This document shows positions 31,873 through 41,120 of a stretch of 64,000 nt of DNA, piece by piece. Made by a program: the position numbers and the translations under genes. The notes under the pieces were generated by a model. That model had not been told where the DNA came from, did no database searches, and saw only the letters and a program-made list of their open reading frames with translations. This stretch comes from Phytophthora sp. 'mugwort' (lineage: Eukaryota; Oomycota; Peronosporomycetes; Peronosporales; Peronosporaceae), in NCBI GenBank assembly GCA_033558025.1, contig JAUCEF010000007.1:2604001-2668000 (forward strand), in the 5' to 3' direction. How positions within the stretch are numbered: position 1 is the first letter of the stretch; each line of letters opens with the position of its first letter.

Positions 31873-33249
31873 ATGGTAACTGCCGGCTATGCTGTGATCC
31901 TCTTCTACAAGTACGCGGAGGTAGAGGGTCCGCTAGAGCTTAAGCAGGAGCAGCTGGAGCTATGCGAGAGCCTGGGCCTCGTAGGCCGCATCCTCATCAG
32001 CGAGGAGGGCATCAACGCCACGCTCTCCAGCCCGTCGCGTGATAGGATCGACGAGTACATCGCCTTCTTGTGCGCGCACGAGGTGTTCGCCATGGACCCA
32101 GAGGACTTCAAACATAGCTTTCATGCACATGAGGAGCCACCGTTCGTGGGGCTTATCGTCAAGCACGTCAAGGAGATCGTGTCCACTGGAGGAGTCGTCG
32201 CTCGACCGGACATGACAGCTTCCGATGAGGAGCGAGGATATTTGACGCCGCAGCAGTTCCATGAGGCAATGCGGCAGGCGGTGAAAGACAAGGAGAGCAC
32301 AGTTGTTCTAGACGTGCGGGCGCACAAGGAATATCTCTGTGGTGCGATATTCTATGACGCTGCACAACGCACTACTAATCGTTTGATCTAATAGGATATC
32401 GTCATGCATGTCCCCACATCCATAGGTCATTTCGAAAACGCCGTGGACCCCAAGGTCAAGAACTTCTCCGAGTACTACACGTTCCTGCAGAAGCGCGTGG
32501 ACGAGATGAAGGACAAGAAGGTCTTGATGTACTGCACTGGCGGCATTCGTTGTGAGAAGGCGTCCAACTTCCTGCGAAGCCAAGGAGTGAACGACGTGCA
32601 CCACCTCAAAGGCGGCATTCACAAGTACCTTGAGGCGTATCAGGATGGGGGCTTCTTCCGTGGCAAGAATTTCGTGTTTGACAAGCGGTGAGTGATCGAT
32701 ATTTTGGTGAACTTGGCGGATACGAGAATCTAATTAGCACTTTTTCTCGTTAGGGTTCTCATGGGAGCGCAAAACAGCAACGAAATTGTAGGCAAGTGCA
32801 TTGAGTGTCAGGTGCCGTATGACGAGTTCAGCGGACGTAAAGTGTGCACTGTGTGCCGTGACCTGGTGCTGGTGTGTGATAGCTGTTACTACTCTCGTCG
32901 CGGTGAGGTGCACTGCACGGACCACCAGTACCTCAAACACAGCTACGTCACTTTTCTGCAGTACGTCCCGCGGGTCGAGCTGTTTGAGCAGCAGAAGGCG
33001 CTCGAGAAGATCCTCGCTGATCTCCTAGAGGACAAGACCAGCAGCAAGAACAAGCGTCGCTCTATCCGCAACCAGCTGAAGAAAATTGCAGCTCGCCTGG
33101 ACACCATCGACGCAAACCCGGAGGATGCAGCGGCGATATTGGCGCTGGACCCTCGCCCCATACATTGCCGTACCTGTGGTTTGGCTACGTGCATGGGCAA
33201 CTGCTGGGGCTTTTGGAGTGACGAAGTGCTGCCTCCTCCCAAAAACTAG
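31873..33249 (+). CDS. TrhO/TSTD2-like rhodanese-domain tRNA uridine hydroxylase
   Basis: Member of the UPF0176/TrhO group; the bacterial enzyme makes 5-hydroxyuridine at tRNA position 34. Three exons: 31873-32341, 32426-32687, 32754-33249, giving 408 codons plus stop. The N-terminal domain has ILISEEGINATLSSP. The rhodanese domain spans about residues 130-240, with VVLDVRAHKEYLCG, the loop VLMYCTGGIRCEKASNFL (first Cys at residue 193, the catalytic one), and FVFDKR at its end. The C-terminal region has Cys pairs CIECQ, CTVCRD and CDSCYY and a further CRTCGLATCMGNC cluster, probably metal-binding. The second exon starts at 32426; its 84-nt upstream intron contains ACTACTAAT, a strong branch site. 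Eukaryotic TSTD2 is the closest alternative name. Activity is inferred from the family. Confidence 0.88.
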
Positions 33250-33324
33250 GCAAGGAATTAGTCCAATGACCATGGTATTAGAGAAAAATGTAGCCAAATG
33301 CGTTAGCTACAACTTTTGACAAGT

Positions 33325-33332
33325 TTCACTTC
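33325..33332 (+). promoter_or_regulatory. Candidate oomycete initiator element
   Basis: TTCACTTC fits the oomycete Inr consensus YTCANTYY and lies 29 bases before the ATG at 33361. A match of this length arises easily by chance. Confidence 0.3.
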
Positions 33333-33360
33333 AACTTTAGTTCGTTAGTGCGGAGTCGAA

Positions 33361-35210
33361 ATGCCAGCCAAGCAGAGCGCGCCAAGGCAGAAGCGCGGGG
33401 CTCCTACATTTTCTGGGCCCAAGAAAAAGCAGAGTGTGGCAGCTAAGAAGAAGCACGTGCGAGAGCTGGCCAATAAGGGGCAATGGGCCGAGGTGCGGGG
33501 CGACTGAGCACCGTTTCGACATGGAATTACACTGAGGAGTGGTGTGCATTGTTTATTGAACATTTCAGATTGAGAGACTGTACGGGAAGAAGATCCTAGA
33601 CAAGGCGAAGACTTGTATGTTACTCTCCTGTTCAGCATGGAGAGGGTGTTAACTAACGTCAACGTGGTCCAGATGCTGAGAAGAACCGCGTGACCAAGAC
33701 CCCGCAAGAGATAGCTCGCGAAGTCTTAATCAAGAACGGGTTGCTGTCATCAGCTTCGCAGGTGATTGCAACTATTGCGCCTGCTCCGGCGGTGAATCGA
33801 GAGGTGGCTAGGACTCCAGAGAGCGTACCGCGGGTCGATGTTGCAGTCGTCTCCAGCTCGCCCGAGGCGCTGACAAAGGAACAGCAAGAGCTGGTCGAGA
33901 CGAGACGACGAGAAGCGCTTGAGAGACGACGGCTCCCCTCCAATTCGCCCGGGACGCTGACGAAGGAGCAGCAAGAGCGTATTGAAAAGAGACGACGAGA
34001 AGCGCTTGCTAAACAACGACGCGCCTCAAAGATGGTTCATGTCCAACCTCCGGTTGTCATTCAACCGGATCCTATAGATAAATCGCGACGCGGCTTGCAG
34101 CCTTCGATTGTTCCCCGACGTCAGCAAATCCAGCCCACACTCCAAGCCTCATGGAGGGAGGCAAGAACATCAACAGTGCAACCACAGAGCAAGACTCATC
34201 GTGTTGTTACTCCAGAGAACCTTCCTACAGCGAATCAGGAAATCGAGACGGAACAAACACGACCTGAATACTTCTGGGACGACTTGGAGGCGGCAGCAGA
34301 GATCGTTCAGTGGGAGAATGAGCACATGGCTGAAGTGGCTCTTGTAGAACCTTCAACAAACACATCCAGAAATCTTAGCCGAGATGTTGGCGCTGTTCAA
34401 CATGAGCTTGGGAAGCAAATGCAGCGCTCACTTACAGTCTCAGCAATCCCGTCAATTTCTCAAGAGCTAGCTGCTGCGGCAGAAATCATTCGATGGGAAA
34501 AGGAGCACGAAGTTTCTCCTGAAGTGTCAGGTTTGTTTCTCCTTCTGATAATATCTCGTGGTGGCTAAGAGAAGTTACGATACTGTTTCCTCTTTCCTCT
34601 ACTATGGCAATCGCAGCTTGTAGCAGACGGGGTGACAGCACAGACAGCGATCCAGATATCGATGTGCCACAATTTCAACTACTACCTGTACACGTCTGTG
34701 ATGATTCCGAGCAGCAAGAGCAAAATGCCATCGATGTGGTACGCCATCAAAAAACCAGTGTAAAGTTTAGGCAAACTCTACCAAGCAATGATCTGCAAAT
34801 GAAGTCCAAATCTCACCGAAAGCGCCAGCTGGCAGCAGCACCGCCACCAGGTCGGTCAGCCTCATTCGTTTTGGCGATTCACCTTCCTAGTTCTACAACA
34901 CTAACAGCTTATCCTATCTTACCTACTGCTAACCTACTCTACCTAATAATTGCATTTTTTAGCTCTGCCGCATAGCAGTGCTGTCTGCAGCAACATGACA
35001 AATCCCGGTGGGGAGAATCGGTGCCACTCTTCTCCGTCAGAAAATGTGCGCGATCCAGCGGCGGAATTCATGTACGTTGCTTCTTCTGAACTTTTGCAAG
35101 ACGATAATAGTCCGTTGCCGTAACTCATTACCTTCTCCAGCGACAAACACCTCTTGGTGGACAAGTTCGAGCTCCAAGTTCTCGAATTTCTCGAAATGAT
35201 GCTCGCCTGA
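33361..35210 (+). CDS. Unrecognised protein with two SMARCAL1-like RPA32-binding motifs
   Basis: Six exons: 33361-33492, 33569-33614, 33673-34530, 34617-34850, 34963-35071, 35141-35210, giving 482 codons plus stop with consistent phases. The N-terminus is basic (MPAKQSAPRQKRGAPTF). Two motifs start at about residues 126 and 155: LTKEQQELVETRRREALERR and LTKEQQERIEKRRREALAKQ. Both closely resemble the SMARCAL1 RPA32-binding helix ([20 protein letters not shown]); TIPIN, XPA and ETAA1 carry related helices. No SNF2 helicase domain is present, so it is not SMARCAL1. Two further repeats, AAAEIVQWENEH and AAAEIIRWEKEH, lie at about 260-360. The C-terminus is LVDKFELQVLEFLEMMLA. Binding to replication protein A is inference. 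It lies close to DONSON, which also acts at forks. Tail-to-tail with the myotubularin gene, 136 bp apart. Confidence 0.7.
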
Positions 35211-35346
35211 GGACAGTCCTCGACGGCGTTACATTGCGTAACCATAACGTAACAGCACATCGCCTGGTTACATCACCTCGATCCTTTTATCCTAATAGCC
35301 ATCTCCTTCGTGAAAGAATCCTCTATGGGGTCGCATCGAGAATTTC

Positions 35347-38319
35347 TTACTCGTACTTCCGGCATACGGGGTCAGCATAGACGAAGTGGTTTACCCACAT
35401 CACCAAGTCGTTTTCTTCTGACGAGAACGGGAGTACTAATCCAACGCTGTTAAAGTTCTTGGCGCTGTCGTATTCCAAATTCACGTACTTTTCCACATGC
35501 TCCAACAAAACGAACCACAGCGATCGGGTGGGCGCACTTGCCTCCTCTTGTTTTCGCTGTCGCTCGTTGTTGTACAGGAAGTTGCCATACAGCCCAGAGA
35601 AAATGGTTTCGTAAAGTGCCGAGAGAAGTGCTTCATTGAACTCAAATGCCCACGGTTGTTGGCGCCAAATCTGCCACAACGCATCCAGCCACTGAATGAA
35701 CACTGGAGACTGTTCCTCGAGCTCTTGCTGGCCTGGACCTTCGCCATGCCCATAGCGGAATCGAAACAGGTGTCCAAAAGAGCACCATTCCTTCTCAACT
35801 AGACATAATAGTCCCCGCACGGTGCGGTAGTACGGATCTAGCAACAGCTGCACCATGGCTGTGAGCTGTGGAGTACGGTCCCACCCATCACTGCAATGAA
35901 TCATCACTGAATCCCCCTGACTGAGATATCGACAGATTTCCTGCGACGTGGAAAGGATATTCGACAAATGCAGAAACCAAAAAGTGTTCCGCAGCTGAAG
36001 CAGCCAGCCACTGCTCTCTCGTTCCTGACCAGGTTGGCACACGGACGCAAGCGATGCATATGATGAACGCACGGCGTGAATATTCGCGATATCGCAAAAA
36101 TGGAGCTCCGAGTTCGGGTAGTTTCGTGGATCCTCCGTTCCTTTGCCTTGTGCCGAGTTGGCCGCCGCCGCCATTTGGCTTCGCGCATCAAAAAAGTGGA
36201 ACTTCGCGTCACCATACGCACTCGTTGCGTGTTGAAGAGCGGAAACCATCTTCTGGTCGGCCTCAACAACATATCCGCCTAATCCTGTGCATGGTTGAGC
36301 GCATCTGCACACAAGCGCCCCCGTGTGCGGGTGACGCCACACTACTGCGGGGATGCGGCTTGCACTGCGATAAGCGCTTAGCTCGCGGAGATCATCCTCG
36401 TCCAGCACCGACGGGATCACAAACGTATCAGGATAAGATGGAAACATGGTGTAATCCGAGTTATCATACAGCTGCATCCAGCTATCTTCGTCCAGCAGCT
36501 TTAGACGGCGATAGTCCTCCTCTGCATCATAAAACGCGTCGTTCGTTGTCTCAAGACCAGTTCCATTCGCCGTCTTCACCTCCTCCTTATGCCGCAATGC
36601 CTGATAGTGCATGTGCGCGAATAGATAATGAGGAGGTAAACCACCTGTCGTGTAGAGCTCCCAAATGCAGCCCAAGAAATCTGAGCACGTAGTTTCGTCC
36701 TGGAATGCCAAAGAGGCACGCAGTAGGTGCTTGCCTTCAATGTTGGCGACATGAGGCGCTGTCGTCGAACTCTCGGCAGACAAGATGGATGCCAGAGGGA
36801 TTTCCATCGCGTCTTTCGTACTAAGCGCTTGCCAGATTATACGGTAGTTAGTAAGCACCAGCGTACCATCAATGCTGAAATGTGGCGCGGTTCCCAATAC
36901 CATCTCACCGACCAGGTGTGTCACCTGCCCAACTCCTCGGAACGCGCCCTTTACCGTGTGCGTACCCAGGCCAAGCATTCCCATGCCTAGTCCCTTGGCA
37001 AATCCAAATACGCCACCATTTGCTCCGCCTTGGTAAGTTTTATTCACCAGTCCAGCTGCACCCTTGAGGAATGCACTGCCAACACTCGTGGAAGCACGGA
37101 ATAGACCTCTACCCAAAGACCGCGTGGGGTGGTTGTAGTCCCTGGTGAAGCAGTTGTCAGTTTGCACCTTGTGGCCAGCAGCACCCAGTGAAGCATACGA
37201 ACGAGGCGGGGCCACTCTTCCAGAAATCTCCTCATTCCACTCATTAGAATCAGCATCATCCTCCGATGAAGAAGACATGGATAGCATTTCGTTTTTGGCG
37301 CTCTGCTCTTCGCCGCTGTCATCGCTCTTGTAGAAGATTATATACGCAGCGTTATCAACGCGTAGTCGTATAACCTCGCCAGAAACCGGGTAGATATCTC
37401 CAATAAGCGGCTGCGACTCATCTGCCGGCTGCGTCAGTTGATAAGTTGGAGTAATTCGGCCTCCATTATAGCCGTAGTTATCGAGCCGCAGCATTGTCGG
37501 TGAGTTCGCACTCCGTGCACTTCTCGCAGGGCTGGTTGTGTATACTCCAGGAATCTTTTCAATCGCGTCATAGCTGCCATATCCACAATTGCTCACGCTT
37601 GCATGCGTGAACCGAAAGGCCTCATTCTCATAAATAGGGTAAAACGTGGTGGGTGTGCCAGAGTTACTGCTGCTCTCCACGCTGCCAGTACCCCCGCCAT
37701 TCGGTATTGCGATCGCGTCAGAAAACGAAAAATCGTCATAGTCACCTAGATCCGAAAAACTACTCGACGTCTGCCGAGTAACACTGGGCGGTCCAATGCT
37801 CATAGCAGCATTCGTATCAGTCTCAAAGTCCAGTGCGATCGCCAGCTTAAAGCGATCTTTATCCTTTTCCCCTGCTGTATCTCCAAGGCCTTTGCACTCT
37901 TCATCATCTGTAACTTCGGCATCACCAACCCCCACTCCTCTTTTGTCCTCCGCAGCGTTCACGGCTTGTATCACGTGCTCCTTTTCCTTGCCTACGCCGC
38001 TGGGGCTCTCTTCCAAATCTGAATCTGTCTCGGTAGCTGTAGCTGACGTCGGTGCTGCAGCCGCCGGCACTCTTAAACCTGCAGCAGCTCTGTGCTTCAT
38101 CTGATGACCACTCGGGTAGAATTCGTCCCCCGAGCCGTTGCTGCTGGACGACGTAGGCGACATGACCTCCAATGGTCTCGGATACAGCACGTCGGTGTAC
38201 TCTGCGTCGTCTTGCAGCCGAACACTGGGCGTGATGGATCTCTCCTCCACGTCGAAGCCGTCTCGACAGCCATCGCGCGTCACGTTCACGTAGAAGTCGC
38301 TGTCTCGCCCGCTGGCCAT
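35347..38319 (-). CDS. Myotubularin-family phosphoinositide 3-phosphatase
   Basis: Removes the 3-phosphate from PI3P and PI(3,5)P2 on endosomal membranes. Single exon, 990 codons, ATG at 38317-38319. Residues 1-400 are low-complexity, rich in Ser/Asp/Gly, probably disordered. Residues 400-455 form a Gly-rich stretch with repeats such as GSAFLKGAAGLVNKTYQGG and GLGMGMLGLGTHTVKGAFRG, reminiscent of lipid-contacting C-terminal segments of VPS13/ATG2. A GRAM/PH domain follows (about 470-545, ILTNYRIIW-like FSIDGTLVLTNYRIIWQAL). The phosphatase domain (about 600-970) contains the active-site loop VMIHCSDGWDRTPQL with Cys near residue 807 and the Arg of C-x5-R, so it is predicted to be catalytically active. 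QWLDALWQIWRQQPWAFEFN is typical of the family. The N-terminal extension is unusual compared with animal myotubularins. Confidence 0.92.
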   Translation of the reverse strand: MASGRDSDFYVNVTRDGCRDGFDVEERSITPSVRLQDDAEYTDVLYPRPLEVMSPTSSSSNGSGDEFYPSGHQMKHRAAAGLRVPAAAAPTSATATETDSDLEESPSGVGKEKEHVIQAVNAAEDKRGVGVGDAEVTDDEECKGLGDTAGEKDKDRFKLAIALDFETDTNAAMSIGPPSVTRQTSSSFSDLGDYDDFSFSDAIAIPNGGGTGSVESSSNSGTPTTFYPIYENEAFRFTHASVSNCGYGSYDAIEKIPGVYTTSPARSARSANSPTMLRLDNYGYNGGRITPTYQLTQPADESQPLIGDIYPVSGEVIRLRVDNAAYIIFYKSDDSGEEQSAKNEMLSMSSSSEDDADSNEWNEEISGRVAPPRSYASLGAAGHKVQTDNCFTRDYNHPTRSLGRGLFRASTSVGSAFLKGAAGLVNKTYQGGANGGVFGFAKGLGMGMLGLGTHTVKGAFRGVGQVTHLVGEMVLGTAPHFSIDGTLVLTNYRIIWQALSTKDAMEIPLASILSAESSTTAPHVANIEGKHLLRASLAFQDETTCSDFLGCIWELYTTGGLPPHYLFAHMHYQALRHKEEVKTANGTGLETTNDAFYDAEEDYRRLKLLDEDSWMQLYDNSDYTMFPSYPDTFVIPSVLDEDDLRELSAYRSASRIPAVVWRHPHTGALVCRCAQPCTGLGGYVVEADQKMVSALQHATSAYGDAKFHFFDARSQMAAAANSAQGKGTEDPRNYPNSELHFCDIANIHAVRSSYASLASVCQPGQERESSGWLLQLRNTFWFLHLSNILSTSQEICRYLSQGDSVMIHCSDGWDRTPQLTAMVQLLLDPYYRTVRGLLCLVEKEWCSFGHLFRFRYGHGEGPGQQELEEQSPVFIQWLDALWQIWRQQPWAFEFNEALLSALYETIFSGLYGNFLYNNERQRKQEEASAPTRSLWFVLLEHVEKYVNLEYDSAKNFNSVGLVLPFSSEENDLVMWVNHFVYADPVCRKYE

Positions 38320-38774
38320 GGTGGTCTATACACCTTGCTTTGTCTAAATTAATATCGCCCAGCTATTCCCGACCCAGCAGCAGCAACAAATACAGTATAT
38401 GCGTGAGGCCTCTATACTCTGATTCCTCGGGTGATGTCAGCCACGTACGTGGCTCTCCAGCAGCTCGGCAGTGACACACCGCTCGTCGTCGATGGTTTGG
38501 AAGAGGCTAGAGTACGGGACTTAACGCGGCGTCCAAGGAGATCGCTCGCGCGTCCTATAGCGGCGGAACCAGCAACTCGTTCCCTTCTGAAAGAACTGTA
38601 AAGGGGAAATAGGCACTTGAAAACAGTATATGTAGTTCCCCAACCCTAGAAGAGTGATGGTCGCTGCAGTTTCACAGGCGAAAACAGCGCGTGACGCGCG
38701 CGGCTAGAGGAATCAGATCTGAGTAGAGGGGTGCTTGTTGAAATTGCATTGCATTTGCGCCTTGCGGACACCCA
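38320..38774. other. Spacer between myotubularin and IQ-protein genes
   Basis: 455 bases between two minus-strand genes: promoter side of myotubularin and 3' flank of the IQ-motif gene whose stop is at 38775. No gene or repeat recognised. Confidence 0.45.
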
Positions 38775-40850
38775 TTACTCTTCCTCTTCTCTTCTTTCGA
38801 CGGGGGCCTGAAGCAGCTGAAGCAGACCCGCCGGCGTTTTGCTGAGCACCTCTTGCCGCATCTCGTACGGCGTGAGCACGAGGCGGCTGCAGCGCAGCGT
38901 GAACTTCTGCTCCCACTCGCCGTCGGGCTCGGGGATCACGAAGTAGTAGGCCATGAGACGCTTCGGGTCCAGGTACCAGCCCGACTGGCCCTGGGTCGTG
39001 CCGGGCATCGCGCCGAGTACGCCGCAGCTCAGCGCGTCCTCATAGAGAGCGAGACGGAACGCGATGCGCGCACGGTACCCACGGAACAAGGACTGGATCC
39101 GCAGCACGTACTTGGTTGTTGGGCCCTGGCATAGCAGAATAATCAAAACAACAGCAATTGTTACACGGAGGAGTAGAGCGTGAGTGCTATTGCGAGAGAT
39201 GATCCATACCATTGACGAGCGCGGTCGCGGCGAAACGGTGCGTGGGCTTTGTATGATAACCTTTTCCTTATCTTCCTCTGCGACTGCTGCGACTACCATG
39301 TCGACCAGATCGAAGAGGATCTCGGCAACATCAGTCTCCAGATCTTCGTCCGCGTCCTCTTCAGTGACAAGATCCTGGTCACCGAAATCGGAGTCATATT
39401 CCTCTTTTACACCTGGAATTTCATTTAGATAGAGCGCGTCTTTCGGGCCTATGATTGAGTCTTCTTCTTCATCCGCTTGGGAGTTGACTTTATCGCCAGC
39501 AAGCGTCTGATGCTCGTGCGTGGTTTCGCTTCCTACGTTAACATCGTTGTCAGCCTGTTCAGCGATAACTCTCTTTCGTTCTTGCAGCATCTTGTTCTCA
39601 CTTGCGAGACTCTCAAGAAACGATTGACGTGTTGCACGTTGGGCACGGTCAGACTGAGGGCGACGCGGTGTTGTTGCTGTTGCATTTTGAGTGAACGCGG
39701 CAACTAGAGACGGAACCTCCTGGGGAAGCTCCAATCGTGAAAACGCCTTCGCAACGCTATTCTCCTGCTTGGCGTCTTCTAGCAAACGTGGCGTAGTTTG
39801 TGTGGCAATCTCAGCGAGAATCGTCTCGCACTTCTCTTTCAGCAATTGGGCATCGCTCCCCATTGCCCCTGCGAGTCGTTGGGCTTCGGAGAAACTAAAC
39901 ACTCCCTCAAATGCTACTGAGATTTCTTCGCTCTCGTCATCTCCGATAGCGTTTGCCAATCGCTTTGCTGCTTCCTTTTCCGCTGTTTTGATGGACAAGG
40001 ATGAAAGCTGTGTGGCCGATTTGGCTTGATGGCGCTGCATAGAAATATATGGCGAGCGCACCCTTCGATTCGGAGAAGTTGCTGGCTCCGATCCCACTGC
40101 GATTGTAGTGGGACTTTCGCTGGACATTATCACTTGGGTCTTGGGAGATCTCACACTGCTGTCACTTTTTGCTGACCGCAACGGACTTCGCTCCTTTCGA
40201 GTGGGCGGCTCATTTGCCACGATTTGAGTCTCTCCTGGACTTAATAGAGCCCCTCTTAGTGGCGCCGTAAGCTTGACCGATGCTGCATTTTGCGCTCTTG
40301 CATTACACGTCTTGCCGGGGGATCCATTGCACTCAGGGAGCTTGAATTTCTTGTGCGCGTGCGGCTTTGCTTTTGGCACACCACCAGTGACATCCGCTTT
40401 ACGAAACACACGATCTGGAGTAGCAACCCTGGCACTGAGTGCCGCGATCTCCTGGTTGAGTTGCTGCCGGGGCATGGTCACATCAACTACTTCTTTCTCA
40501 AGGAGCTTAATTTCGTGCTCCCGCTCGGGATAATTTCCGAGCATGAGTGACTGGACCAACTGCCTCTCGCGCTCACGCTGCATTTGAAACTTCTTTGTCA
40601 TAATTCGTCGCTCTGTAATCGTCGCGCACTTTGCCAATCGTTCCTCGCGCTGATTCTCCGCCATAATGCATTGCTCAATCACTTTCAAGTGTTTGAATGA
40701 AGCAGTTGATACCGATGGGTTCTTCTTGTGGTGCGAGTCAATGGCCGGGAGGAAAACATTGCCCACAAGGTGGGTGTTGAGGTCAGCGTTGCGCTTTAAA
40801 TGCTCCCGACTCGCATTGGCAAGCAAGGATTTATACGGATCGTAAGCCAT
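38775..40850 (-). CDS. Unrecognised protein with one IQ motif; contains an in-frame intron
   Basis: Read straight through, this is 691 codons. However, 39126-39209 has GT...AG ends (GTATGG to GCCAG), is exactly 84 nt, carries no stop, and encodes only a hydrophobic run (ALLLRVTIAVVLIILLC) between polar, conserved-looking segments. I take it as an intron, leaving 663 codons. N-terminus: MAYDPYKSLLANASREHLKR and a coiled coil (RRIMTKKFQMQRERERQLVQ). The middle is Ser/Pro-rich with many SP sites, then acidic (DSDFGDQDLVTEEDADEDL). Residues about 551-575 form an IQ calmodulin-binding motif, RIQSLFRGYRARIAF. The C-terminus has a compact domain, SGWYLDPKRLMAYYFVIPEP. A cytoskeletal or flagellar role would fit IQ proteins of this build but is not shown. 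Confidence 0.78.
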   Translation of the reverse strand: MAYDPYKSLLANASREHLKRNADLNTHLVGNVFLPAIDSHHKKNPSVSTASFKHLKVIEQCIMAENQREERLAKCATITERRIMTKKFQMQRERERQLVQSLMLGNYPEREHEIKLLEKEVVDVTMPRQQLNQEIAALSARVATPDRVFRKADVTGGVPKAKPHAHKKFKLPECNGSPGKTCNARAQNAASVKLTAPLRGALLSPGETQIVANEPPTRKERSPLRSAKSDSSVRSPKTQVIMSSESPTTIAVGSEPATSPNRRVRSPYISMQRHQAKSATQLSSLSIKTAEKEAAKRLANAIGDDESEEISVAFEGVFSFSEAQRLAGAMGSDAQLLKEKCETILAEIATQTTPRLLEDAKQENSVAKAFSRLELPQEVPSLVAAFTQNATATTPRRPQSDRAQRATRQSFLESLASENKMLQERKRVIAEQADNDVNVGSETTHEHQTLAGDKVNSQADEEEDSIIGPKDALYLNEIPGVKEEYDSDFGDQDLVTEEDADEDLETDVAEILFDLVDMVVAAVAEEDKEKVIIQSPRTVSPRPRSSMVWIISRNSTHALLLRVTIAVVLIILLCQGPTTKYVLRIQSLFRGYRARIAFRLALYEDALSCGVLGAMPGTTQGQSGWYLDPKRLMAYYFVIPEPDGEWEQKFTLRCSRLVLTPYEMRQEVLSKTPAGLLQLLQAPVERREEEE
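39126..39209 (-). other. In-frame 84-nt intron mimicking a transmembrane helix
   Basis: Donor GTATGG just after AATG on the minus strand and acceptor TGCCAG just before GGCCC. Length divisible by three and free of stops, so gene finders may leave it in and predict a false membrane span. Flanking exons join SSM to GPTTKYVLRIQ. Confidence 0.7.
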
Positions 40851-41120
40851 CAGCTATTAAGACTTGATGCAACGCTTGACCTTTCTTACATACGCTTCGT
40901 GTCCTCACCACTATTATGCCATACCAATAAGTCATTGAAAACAACCTTCAGCCAAAATAGACAATGAAAAAATAGACCGGAGGATAAACAAACCTCTTGA
41001 AGGTCATATGGACTACCCGATGACGGTCAATTATTTGGTCTCTCTCTTGAATTTGAGCCCCAATAAAGGGGCATTCCAGTGATGTCTACTATATCAAGTA
41101 GATTTACTGTCGCTGTTACC

